A stretch of DNA of 64,000 nt. It comes from Cryptomeria japonica. Taxonomy: Eukaryota > Streptophyta > Pinopsida > Cupressales > Cupressaceae. The notes below the pieces were generated by a model that was not told where the DNA came from, did not search any database, and worked only from the letters and a program-made list of their open reading frames with translations. Positions 21,128 through 31,389 of the stretch are shown in pieces. The position numbers and the translations under genes are program-made. Each line of letters opens with the position of its first letter. Within the stretch, counting starts at the first letter, position 1. Location: assembly GCF_030272615.1 (NCBI RefSeq), contig NC_081407.1, forward strand, positions 269,299,870 through 269,363,869, read 5' to 3'.

Positions 21128-21517
21128 ATGCAGGCGGAGAAGGAGAATGATATGGAATTGCAGTGTCTTATAAGTTTGCCGAGTGAGCTCCAATTGAAGA
21201 TCTTGGAATGTTTAAATGTAGTCGATATTGCCATGGTTGGTTGTGTGTGTAAAGAGCTTCGAATTAGGGCCGCAAATGAGGAGTTATGGAAGAAAAAGTG
21301 TGAGGATAAATTTGGAGGAGTTGGTGAATATTGGAAAAGGAATTGTGACAGTTGGAAGGATACGTACAAGACATTGTCATTATTTTCGATTGGACCGCCC
21401 TATTTATGGAGGTTTTCAATTGCCCCACCCTATTTATGGAGGTTTAAGAACCAATTTTTACTCACCTTGAGTACATTTGGATTTTTCCTTTTCTCCAAAG
21501 TCAAAAACTGTTTTTAA
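21128..21517 (+). CDS. F-box protein, copy 1
   Basis: 129 codons from MQAEKENDMELQ. Residues 13-56 form an F-box: LISLPSELQLKILECL, VDIAMVGCVCKELRIRAA, ELWKKKCEDKFG. It is followed by YWKRNCDSWKDTY, a post-F-box Trp-rich segment. F-box proteins bind SKP1 and bring substrates to SCF ubiquitin ligases; no substrate-binding repeat (LRR, Kelch) is visible, so the target is unknown. The tail holds a 10-residue duplication (SIGPPYLWRF / SIAPPYLWRF), absent from copies 2-4. TATA is about 270 bp upstream. An in-frame Met at 21152 is an alternative start. The 3' flank carries TATTTATGTATCTTTACAAT, shared by all four copies. No introns are needed, and expression is unproven. Confidence 0.7.
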   Translation: MQAEKENDMELQCLISLPSELQLKILECLNVVDIAMVGCVCKELRIRAANEELWKKKCEDKFGGVGEYWKRNCDSWKDTYKTLSLFSIGPPYLWRFSIAPPYLWRFKNQFLLTLSTFGFFLFSKVKNCF

Positions 21518-21540
21518 ATTTTTGAAAAAAAAATCTTTGT

Positions 21541-21575
21541 ATTGATATTTATGTATCTTTACAATTAATAAATAT
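21541..21575 (+). promoter_or_regulatory. Conserved 3' UTR end of F-box copy 1
   Basis: GATATTTATGTATCTTTACA followed by ATTAATAAA, a plausible poly(A) signal. The first part is repeated downstream of copies 2 (26967), 3 (47866) and 4 (62258). Confidence 0.5.
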
Positions 21576-21579
21576 GCTG

Positions 21580-22030
21580 ATTTTTTTTTCGGAATGATTA
21601 AAATGAAACGAGTAAATTAAGTTTTAATTTCTTTATGCTAATTTGAAACATAATAATAACAAAATTTGATATTGAATATGGGGTTTTTTTTTTAAATATT
21701 ATATTTTTTATCCAGATTTTAAATTAAGTATTATATTCAACTTATCTTATTCTATTAATATAAGTGTATATTTATTACTTTAAATTCAATTTTGTATTTT
21801 AAATGAAATATTTTCATAAAAAAATTAATTGTTTCAAATATCTATGCAATATTATCCATTAAATATAATTAAACATGTTAAAAAGATATATAATAATATA
21901 AACATTCTTATGAAATTTTTAAATTTTTAAATAATTTTAGTTTTTAGTATTACTAATCAATTGTTTTGCACCAATAATAGTGATTATTATTTTGTTTCCA
22001 AAATAAACTTGATTATTATAAAGTTTAGAT
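21580..22030. other. AT-rich flank of F-box copy 1
   Basis: Very AT-rich. The part 21690-21945 has a diverged counterpart at 34620-34960 (TTATCTTATT, ATCTATGCAA, CATTAAATATAA). No genes. Confidence 0.5.
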
Positions 22031-24280
22031 TTATATTTTTTGATGAATAGGGGCCTTCTCTATTAGATAAAAATATTAAAGTACATATTCACAAAAAAAG
22101 ACCGGGGGATACAAGATCATCCCATGAGAGTCACACGACAAGAAGCCGAAATTTAAAAAACAAAGCTATTCATCAAAAAACTTCCTCAAGCAACCAAAGT
22201 AGAGGCAAACAAGGGGGCAGGATCTAGATCATCTTTCTTGTACCATACATCAGCGGGGCTAGGAGTCGAGTTTGGCACAAACCATCCATCTTCAAGGTCT
22301 TTTTCTTCTTCTCCTTCCTCCTGCCTAGGAGGCGAAATAGCCAAAGTCAGGCGAGGAAACTTGGAGGTGGTGGCAGTAGGTGACCCAAAGCCATCACTAG
22401 CAACAACAACCAAAGTAACATGAGTAGCAGAAGGCCACCCCGAGGCAGAGCCATGACACGGAGGAGAAACTGAGCAGCGCCTCCACGCGTCGTCTCTCCC
22501 ACAAGAAGAGTGGCGAGGAGCCTCAGACCACAGGGTCTAAGAGCGTCAGGTAGAGGAACTTTAGCCATGGGGCGAAGTGCGAAAATAGAATCCGATGACA
22601 CTCTGGCAACCGCATAAGGGGCGTTGACGGAGCTCCTGTAAGTGGCCCACCTCAAGAGCCACTTTATCTGCTTGTGCTTGAATCTGGATTAATAAATTAT
22701 GACAAATGCAAGCTTTAGCATAAAGCGAGACATTAATATCCAAAGAGATGTGAGTAAAAAGAATTGTATTTCTATCTTTCTAAAGAGTAAATAGGATCTC
22801 CATTCTGAAAGCATGCCATATCTGGGTAAACTTGAAAGGGATTCTAGGTGAATCTCCCAAAAGAGCCATATGCCAAAAAAAGGGCTTAGGCTGAAAAGGT
22901 TGAAAGAAATCATGGATCCAACTCCAATACTATTGAGTTCTTCTACAAAACCAAAAAATGTGCATAAAAGTTTCTAGGTGACCACAAAAAGGGCACTGGG
23001 GATCGGGAACCCCCAAATGCTTAAGTTTAGAACCCAAAGGACACACTTGAAAAAGAACACACCAAGCTGCAATCTTGGGTTCAGTGGTGGCGGACCAGAC
23101 AACAAGAAACTCGAGTCTCAAGAATTTTTGAGAAGACTGCAAATACCACCGTTGGTTAAGAATATGGGTCATAGGCAAATGAGGTACCAACCAAAGATAA
23201 CCCATTTTGGGCTTGTAGCTAGTGACAGAAGTCCAAGGATACCACTTCCAGTCCTTCCACCAAGGTCTGACAAACTGAATGCCAAGCTTATGTAACAAAT
23301 CTGAGGGTAAGGCCAAAACCAGAAGGTCATAAGTCTATCGATCAGGTCGAGACAAATGAAACTAGACCTGGAGGTCATCCCATGATCGGAGACTCATAAA
23401 AACTGTAGAAAACGGATCCTTATGTGTTCGAATGTTGCGTTTGTAAAAACGCAGAGCACTAACACCTTGGATTTTGGCCAGCAGTAACCCTTGCACCTGA
23501 AAAAGAGTTGACCACCAGAGGTTGTGTTGATTCATGGAGATCCCATCATGAAAACCATCACCCGCCTACTGAAGCCAAGGCTTAATGGCTTCCCAAGTAT
23601 GCCTGATTATTTTAACAACAAAAGTATCCTGGATCTGAACTGGGTCTTTCATAATGAGCAGGGTTTGAAAACCAATCCCCTTCCAAGTCGGCCTATTGGT
23701 AGGAAATATCGAAGAAATACAATGTCGAAGAAGGATTTTCCAAGCCTCGTCGCCAAATAAGGCTTTGATGATCCATTTAGCACATAAGGCTAGCCCTTGT
23801 TTTTGGGTAGAAATAAGGCTGAGCCCTCCAAACTCCTTGGGAAGGCAACAATACTCCCAAGCAACTCTGTGAAAAACTTGATGGTCGGAACCAAAGGCCC
23901 AAACAAAATCCTGCAGAAGTCTTTCCAACTTCATGTAAGAGGCCTTAGAAGGAGCCCAACATGAAGAGTAATAGACATGAGTGGTAGCTAAAACCTTTGA
24001 ACAAATTTGAAATTTATCAGCCAGAGAGAGAGGCTTGGTTATCCAATAGGATAACTTTTTCTCAATCCTGGCTAAAACAACATTCCAAAGATCCACAGGC
24101 GAAGCTTGAAAGGCAAAAGGAATGCCCAGAAAGTGAAATTTTTTGTCATGATGAAGCCATTTCCATCCATATTGAAGAATCCGAGGCGGGGAGGGAAGAA
24201 AAGACTGCCTATAACATTGTGTCTTGTGCCATTGAAAGTACCATTGAGGGGATTTTTTTGGTGCTAATATAACATATTAG
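22030..24280 (-). pseudogene. LINE A: 3' half of an L1-type ORF2
   Basis: The minus-strand frame 23566-24096 begins LWNVVLARIEKKLSYWITKP and continues LSLADKFQICSKVLATTHVY, the connector after the LINE reverse transcriptase. 22930-23316 carries the zf-RVT zinc-binding domain (LGVPDPQCPFCG, TFMHIFWFC) with substrate-like TEPKIAAWCVLF. Frameshifted pieces follow (EILFTLWKDRNTILF) and a C-terminal tail at 22186-22413. Endonuclease and polymerase palm are missing, as expected from 5' truncation on insertion. The 3' end, near 22030, is marked by TTTTTTGATGAATAGG. Several stops and shifts, so it is dead. It is a different subfamily from LINE D. Confidence 0.8.
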
Positions 24281-26400
24281 CTAATTGATAAGTGGGAGAA
24301 AAAAATCTTAAGCTCTTTGGCCAACCCCAATTGCACTTGTTAAAATATGCAGTCTAAAAAGTAAGGGGAAGAAGGACACACAGATCCACAAAAATTTGTC
24401 TCCCTTTTTTATTTGTTTTAAACATTTTGCTCAAAATTAATGTAAAAAATTGTTATTAAAGATTTATTTAAAAAAGACAATTAAGATAACTTAAATAGAA
24501 AAAAATAATATTTATGATGATTGCTTGCTACTTAAAAATATTATTAATAATTTACTTTAGAATTTATTTTATTCTTATGGTTATAATTATATAGATTTTA
24601 AAATTAATTAAGGTTATGTTTTTAAGAAAAATATATATTTTTCATTATAATATTTATATGATATTATAATTATTAATATTTTATTTTATTGAAGTGGGAA
24701 TTTAATTAATATTACCTAAAACTAATTTAAAAATAACATTAATTTGATTACTAGTGACACTTGTTATATTATATAAAATTGAAATAAAATGTAAAATGAT
24801 TATTTTTAAATATATCAAGACCTAGGGATCTACATCTTATGGTGTATTCAAATTTAAATAAGATATGAATTCGCAAGACCTTTTATTTTGTCAAGTTTTT
24901 TGAATCTAAGCTCTAAGATGTAAGGTTGATAATAGGAGATTTCTAGCACCTTTGATAAACTCTTCGTATTTTGTTGTTCAATATTAGATTTAATTAGTAA
25001 ATCTTCACTGCTAGGACAAACCGACTAAGAAGGATCATAGACTGTTAATTATGCCAAAAGGCTTATTAATACTCACATAATAGATTGATGGATATGCTAG
25101 ATTAAAAACCCACTATGATTAAAATTGACACCCATCATAATTACAATTAGTTTTACTATTACTTACATAAAAAAAAATTAAATAACTTAAATTAAAATAA
25201 ATGCATGAAAAACCAAAAAAATATTTTATTTATTTTCTCCTCTCAACTATAGACACATCTATTTTGGCTCCAAAATGGATTGAACCTATTGCTAACATGT
25301 TGTACGAAAGGTTCATTTTGGAGCCAACCCTCAACTATACTAATCACTTCTATTTATCTCCACTATACTAATAGTTAACTTCTCAAAATAATATTATAAT
25401 AATCGTTTGGGAGCCAACCCTCAACTACCACTTACTCTGAGTTTAACTATTAATCAATGATATTTAATCAAATCTATTTATCTCCACCATACTAATAGTT
25501 AACTTCGTCAAAATAATATTATAATAATATAATAAAATAATTAGGCTTAATAGATTTTTTAAAGTTTAATAGAAATATAAAAAATTTAAATATAGTAATA
25601 TCTTAATAATAATATAATATTGATTACAATGTCATAATATAATAATAAATTAATATTAAATATAATTATTTTTTAAGTAGAATAATAAATAAATATGATA
25701 TCTTTTGGCTACTTTATCTATATATTTATGATTTTTTTTTTTAAATATAAACTTCTTACGATTTCCTAAAAAAAAAATATATATTAAGAATTCAAGACAA
25801 TTTATTCTTACATAAATCCTTTTATCATTAATAATCATGAGATAACCATACCATAAATCTAATAAAACTATATTTTTCCTAATCTTAGGGCATGTTTCCA
25901 TGCGGTTGCTTAACTTATTTTGGCTAGCAGCCGCTGCTCAATATTTTTAAGGATTATTTGTGAAGGAGCTGACCCCATGAATATTTATCTTTGCTGCTTA
26001 TTTTTAAGAAAAACATCTTAAATTTGTATTAATAGCATTAATACTAATTTATGCACTTAAAATTTGGAAAGAAAAAGAAATAAAATCTTTAAAAAAAGAG
26101 AGAAAGAAAATTGTGGAGCCATGTGGCATTTTTGTTAATAAGCAGCCACTGCTTATTTCCAGCCCCCCTTTTGTTCCATAGCTTATTTCTAATTCTTAAA
26201 CAATAGCTGCTCCATCAAAATAGGAAAGATTCCAAATTATCCTTTTTGACAATTTTAAGTTGCATGGGAACACTTAACTGTTTAAATTTAAGCAGAAAAT
26301 AGAGTTAAGCAGCTGCATGGGAACATGATGTTATTTCAAATCTCCACAAAAGGTTTCTTGACTGGACAAGGACACGCACAGACAGATCAAGGGCAAGATT
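24280..26400. other. AT-rich intergenic DNA
   Basis: Long AT-rich stretch with A/T runs. It contains a local duplication (AACCCTCAACTA and CTCCAC-ATACTAATAGTTAACTTC at about 25325-25390 and 25410-25520). The only element recognised is the small TIR element at 25266. Confidence 0.5.
25266..25325. mobile_element. 60-bp relative of the GGCTCCAAAA TIR element
   Basis: It starts GGCTCCAAAATGG and ends CATTTTGGAGCC. Its reverse complement follows the left arm at 6304 for about 43 bases with few differences (GGCTCCAAAA, ACCTTTC, TACAA, GTTAGC, AGGTT). It is an internally deleted copy of the same family. Confidence 0.7.
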
Positions 26401-26546
26401 TTCTCAATTAGCTTAAAATTTTCCATGCGTTTGCATGCATACAATAAAATATTTGTAATTCTAAATTAGAACTGAGACTTAACGTTAGTTTCTCATCATT
26501 ATAATAATTCTCTCGGAATCTTTTGATGCAGATTACAGTCTGAAAT

Positions 26547-26855
26547 ATGGATGCATTTGGGATCTCCAGGAAACGTGGCGGAGTCGATGGTGAGCAGTGT
26601 CTTATAAGTTTGCCGAGTGATCTCCAATTGAAGATATTTGAATATTTAAGTGCAGTCGATATTGCGATGGTGGGTTGTGTGTGTAAAGAGCTTCAAATTA
26701 TGGCTGCAGACGATGAGTTATGGAAGAAAAAGTGTGAGGATGAATTTGGTGAATATTGGAAAAGGGAATGTGAGAGGTGGAAGGATACGTTCAACAGAGT
26801 CTCATCTTATTTTACTCTTACTTTCGCTTGGTCCACCCTATTTATGGAGGTTTAA
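26547..26855 (+). CDS. F-box protein, copy 2
   Basis: 102 codons from MDAFGISRKRGG. The F-box covers about residues 18-62 (CLISLPSDLQLKIFEYL, VDIAMVGCVCKELQIMAA, ELWKKKCEDEFG), followed by YWKRECERWKDTFNRVSS. It is the shortest intact-looking copy with the full post-F-box segment. The N-terminus MDAFGIxRKRG is shared with copies 3 and 4, which supports this start. Upstream it keeps the TGCATGCAT block (26426) but lacks the TATA-containing part seen in copies 1, 3 and 4, so its promoter may be damaged. The 3' part is conserved with the other copies (TATTTATGTATCTTTACAAT at 26967). Expected role: SCF adaptor, target unknown. Confidence 0.65.
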   Translation: MDAFGISRKRGGVDGEQCLISLPSDLQLKIFEYLSAVDIAMVGCVCKELQIMAADDELWKKKCEDEFGEYWKRECERWKDTFNRVSSYFTLTFAWSTLFMEV

Positions 26856-26999
26856 CAACCAATTTTTACTCACAATGAATAGATTTGGTCGTTTGCTTTT
26901 ATTTTTCCTTTCTCTAATGTCAAAACTGTTTTTAAGTTTCAGAAAAAGAAACTTGTGTTGTGTACTGATATTTATGTATCTTTACAATTGATAATTTTG

Positions 27000-27575
27000 T
27001 TTAAATTATTCTATCTTAAGGTAAAGATTTTAAATTTGATATTTCTTAGACTCTTCTACATTATCAAATTGTTATGAGTCATTACTTTACAGTGTTTTTT
27101 TTTTTTTTGGATATTTTATTATATTGTTGTTAATAATATTGTAAGAACTATAAAAAGAAGAAAGAGTTGTAAAGAGATGCATGGACAAAGTTTAAGATTT
27201 GGAGAAAAAAGAAACTACTAAAACAATTAATATAAAATACATAGAAACAATAATTAAGATAAACATGTATGAAAGACCAACATACATGCAAGGAAAAAGA
27301 TGTATGCATGTCAAAAGTAATGCATATAGGCATACAAAGCATGTGTACAAAATTAATGGATGCATGCATTGGAAAAAGCATACATGAATGTACATCCAAT
27401 GCATATATGTAAAATAAAATATTACAATGTAAAACAAATTAACATACTTTTAATTAAAATTGTATGTAAAAAATTAGCAATAAATATATATAAAAAAAAT
27501 TAAATCTAATTTCTTATTAAAACAAATGAAATCCAATTTAATTTTTTGACTTTCTATTTTCTAGGGATCTCAATC
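27000..27575. other. No recognisable gene
   Basis: AT-rich, with a stretch rich in ATGCATG/ACATGC motifs at 27280-27410. Small frames on both strands there (up to 83 codons) are low-complexity and not gene-like. Confidence 0.45.
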
Positions 27576-27579
27576 TTCC

Positions 27580-29516
27580 TTTGGATTCTAAGGTATCATT
27601 GTTTTAATCTTGCCAATAGACAAGGGATTGAGGAGTTATTAACTATGGGATCCCCTTAAGTTAAAATTGGATAACAAAGTTAATTCATGGAAAGGGAAGT
27701 GGCTTTCTTGGGCGGGCATATTGATTATGCTTCAAGTAGTTATCTTGGCCCTCCCTATCTATCTTTTGTCTATACTTTCCCTCTCCACGGGTATGAACTC
27801 CTTCATCATTCAAAAGATGAGAAACTTCTTTTGGCAAAATTCGGATGAAAGGCATAAAATTGCTCTGATTGCTTTGGATAAAATTTCCAAACCCAAATCT
27901 TCAAGGGGATTGGGAGTCCACAGTTTCAGAATCTAGCCTTAGGTGCCAAATTACTCTGGAAAATTCTCATTGACCCAAATGCAAGATGGGTAAGAATGAT
28001 GCTCACCAAATATGTAGCTATAGGTGATCCCATCAACTTGTTGCAGGTGTCTAGTCTTCCTAAAGGGTCACGAACCTAGAACTTTATCCTTAAATGCAGA
28101 CATCTTATAGAAGATTACGTATCTTGGGATGTCTATGATGGTTCCTCTTATCTTTTCTAGGAGGAATCTTGGGGGGGACTTCCGAGCATAGACAACTTAA
28201 TTTCCATTCCAAAAAGAAGAGTATAGTTAAGTTAGAATTAGGGACTGCATATCAGAAACTATGTTGAATTTTCACGAGATAATCCTTTACTAGGCTGGAG
28301 TTATGAAATATTTGCAGGTCTCCCTCTTCCCTTAAATGAGCTAAACCAACTCTAAAATTTAATCAAGGATAGACAATTGATTTTCAGAGATAGATCTGAG
28401 TCTCTGAACCGGTCTCCAGCAAAATCAAGTCAATATTCAACTAAGGTAGGATATAATGTCCTTGCTAACCAAGGGGATTCTCAGGATCATTGTATGCCCT
28501 TGAAAATTTTCTAGAATAGAAAAATTATCCCCAAGGCTGGCATATTTGCTTGGTTGGTAGTTAAGAAAAAGGTTCTTATGGCAGAGAGATTCAGGAAGAT
28601 GGATTTCAAAGGCCCTTCAAGGTTTGTTCTTTGCAAAGGTCAAGAGGAATCTGTAGACCATCTCCTGTTAAATTGCCCTTTCTCTGCTAGATGTTGGAAG
28701 TGGCTTTGTGGCAAACTTGGTTGGATTACTACCCTCCCAAATGACATTGTTTCCCTCTTCACAAGATAGCTAGTTAGGCCGATAGATGGCATGTTAAGCT
28801 CTCTATGGGAAATTGCTCCATCTTCTCTAGTATGGGAGGTATGGAAGGAGAGGAATAAGATATTATTTGAGGGTAAAGCTAGAAGTGTAGAGTCTGTCTT
28901 ATCCTCTCTGGAAGCAGCCATTGTTGAGAATATTAATAGTAGACTTGCTCTTTCTCTCAACTTGGACAAGGAATTCACATCATGGGATGGAAGAATAAGA
29001 ATTTTATAGAATGGAATCAAAATTCCCCCTTGCTTAGGTAAGAAAGCAGGTGGTAGAGAAGGGGTAGTATGGCTTCCTCCCCAATTGGGTTGGCTCAAGT
29101 TAAACTTTGATGGGGCTTCCAAAGGAAATCCAGGAGCCTTCGAAATTGGATGTGTTGTAAGAGATCACAAGGGAATAGTTTTGGGTAAGATGGTTGTGCC
29201 TATTCCGCTAAACACAAACAATATAGTAGAGTTTATGACCCTCTTGTTTGGTCTTTCTGAGTGCTCCAATCGACGTATAAGAAATTTAGCTATTGAAGGG
29301 GATTTAGCCATAGTCAGAAATTCCATTAAAATATCTCATTATTGTAATTGGAAGTTGCAAGCACTACTAGAAAAAAATTTAGTGCTACTATCCACCTTCG
29401 ACAACTTCACTTGCAACTATATCTATAGAGAAGAAAACATGGATGCTAATGCTCTATCCAAAATGGCTTCAGCTAGTACTTCATTGAGTTGGTGGGTTTC
29501 TGACCTTAGCCTTTAA
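27580..29516 (+). pseudogene. LINE B: RT connector, zf-RVT and RNase H
   Basis: 27667-27936 begins NKVNSWKGKWLSWAGILIML and ends in a stop after KSSRGLGVHSFRI. The same element continues in other frames (LALGAKLLWKILIDP). 28554-28769 holds the zf-RVT part (FVLCKGQEESVDHLLLNCPF). 28791-29009 has SLVWEVWKERNKILFEG. 29085-29516 (143 codons) is a full-length RNase H with NFDGASKGNPGA (Asp), NNIVEF (Glu), IEGDLAIV (Asp) and YREENMDANALSKMA (Asp). The RNase H is unbroken, but the rest has stops. It is 5'-truncated and opposite in orientation to the other LINEs. Confidence 0.85.
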
Positions 29517-29519
29517 TTT

Positions 29520-30220
29520 TGTTGTTCATGAGAGCACAAAACTATGTAGCTAGACATGGGCATATTTAAATCCTAATATATTCATTGAGGCTTGCAAGGT
29601 TTTATTTGGGCAATTTCTTTGAATTCAAACGAAGTCCTTATTCAAATTGCAACGGTCTTCTTTTTAAATACGAGGCCCTTCCCTCCAAAATAGATATGCA
29701 AGAAATCACCTTTTTAAAGTAGTGTGGGCCCTTGCTGAATAGATCTATATTATCGTGATCACCACTGGGAAGCTAAGTTGGTGATTATTAGGTGAAAGAA
29801 ATACCATGTCCTCTTCAAGCTAGATGATGAAGTGGATGTTAAAATTTATTAATTTTAGCTAAGTGTTCTAAATAAGAGGATCAAAAACATTGATGAGGTC
29901 ATCAAATTTGACAAATCTTTAGGAATAGAGGGAAGTACGTCATAAATATTGGTGGAGGCGGGCTGTGCCATGTTGGCAATGGGGTGAGGACCGGTTCATT
30001 AATACCTTAGAGTTGGAAGCTTTATTCTCCTCTAGCTTTCCTCTGGGCTCATCAAATCCAAGAATTTCATATTAATGAACCTGGGAAAGTGCGAGAATGA
30101 TGGGCGATTTTTAAGGATGAAGAACTGGGATTTTTCTTTTCTTTGCCATTCTATCGGCTTTGAAGGTTGAAGTTTTTTGAGAGTCAATTGCAGAGCACTG
30201 TCCTTTGGGGTTTCTAAACA
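29520..30220. other. LINE B 3' flank and upstream region of an unknown ORF
   Basis: Non-coding in all frames. It is moderately GC-balanced, unlike the AT-rich DNA after 31000, and contains GGCGGGCTGTGCCATGTTGG-type sequence near 29955. It could be LINE 3' UTR or the 5' part of the gene remnant that follows. Confidence 0.35.
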
Positions 30221-30835
30221 ATGGCAGAAGTTCCACATGGTTTTATCATAAGAAAACACCCTGAGCTGATTTATTGCTTTGGAGCAGACACCCCCATTTC
30301 TCTGACTTGCAACCATCGTCAAGTCTCATTCCATGAGATTACGGACCTAAGGTCAAAAATAATTCTTCGTGTCTCAGACCCTACTGTGATCTTGGCGATC
30401 AAGTTAATTCTTGGATATGGACATTTGAGCAGAATAGAGTATATGCGAGATAACTCGAATATCTCTTCAAGATTTTTTACTTCTCTTCTAGATGTTCAGG
30501 TTTCTAAGGATAAGGTGCGGGCATTAGCCACAAGATTATTTGACTAGAATGTGTTGAGGAGATTGGCAACTATTTTGAATCGAGCCATAATTCCCATTGG
30601 AATGCCTCACCTGAGAGACCTCATTTTATTCTCGGTTTTGAGAGAGATAATCAACTACTACCCTTTCCTTTTGGATTTGAAGGGCCCTGCTATAGGGCAT
30701 CATAGTGCATTCACGGGAATGGTGCTTAGATTATTAGAATGGAGGTTTTTGGGAGATGAATTGAACAATGCAGATAGGGAAGATGAATTCCTTGAGTTTT
30801 CCCTTTTGAATGGACTTATCTTGAAGGTTGAATGA
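30221..30835 (+). pseudogene. Unrecognised gene or gene remnant (one in-frame TAG)
   Basis: ATG at 30221 opens 108 codons (MAEVPHGFIIRKHPELIYCF...). A TAG at 30545-30547 is followed in the same frame by another 95 sense codons to TGA at 30833. Together this is about 204 codons with a single stop. The composition is protein-like (amphipathic, many Leu/Arg/Ile; LGYGHLSRIEYMRDNSN; RAIIPIGMPHLRDLILFSVL). No family motif, signal peptide or membrane segment is recognised. It could be a host gene fragment, a retroelement gag-like ORF, or a transduced piece next to LINE B. Confidence 0.4.
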
Positions 30836-31280
30836 AATGGAAGAGATGCTAAAGGTCATTGATCTCTAAGTTCAAGGGGCTGAGGTCGTGGGCACCCCTT
30901 AATGCAGAGCAATGGCCACGGTCATCCAAGAGGCAAGGGTTGTGATCTAGTGGAGCATTCAACTTAGGGTTGATTGATTTTCAAGTAGTGCAAAGATAGT
31001 TTTTTTTTTTTTTTCTGCTATATGTAATTAAATTAGCAAAAAAATTTGAATTTTAAAGTCTTTTCTACTCTGTTATAATTTCTATATATTTAGATGGCTG
31101 GGAGTCAGCCCATTAGAACTTTGAGAGATTCTTCCTTAATGGATGAGTCTAAATATTCAAGGTCACAAGCCCAGTATTTTGCTTTTAAAATTTACTTTAC
31201 ATTATGTAAATGTTATTAATTTTAATATAATCCTTTATCTAAGTCATTTATCAAACAAAAATAATAATCTTCTGTATTTT
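30836..31280. other. Flank of the unknown ORF
   Basis: It begins GC-balanced (GGGGCTGAGGTCGTGGGCAC), then turns AT-rich after a T-run at about 30998-31014, which may mark the end of an inserted or transcribed unit. Confidence 0.35.
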
Positions 31281-31282
31281 TT

Positions 31283-31386
31283 CTTTTTCTTGCGAGGTGT
31301 CAATTTAGGATTGTTTACTAGCTGCATTTTTTCACTTTTTCTTGTGATGTGTCAATTTAAGATTGTTTACTAGCTGCATTTTTTCA
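31283..31386 (+). repeat. 52-bp tandem duplication
   Basis: CTTTTTCTTGCGAGGTGTCA...GCTGCATTTTTTCA is repeated immediately at 31335-31386 with three differences. Confidence 0.9.
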
Positions 31387-31389
31387 AAA

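Noticed and set aside
27148-27437. Overlapping Cys/His/Met-rich minus-strand ORFs
   Set aside because: They arise from ATGCATG/ACATGC low-complexity sequence.
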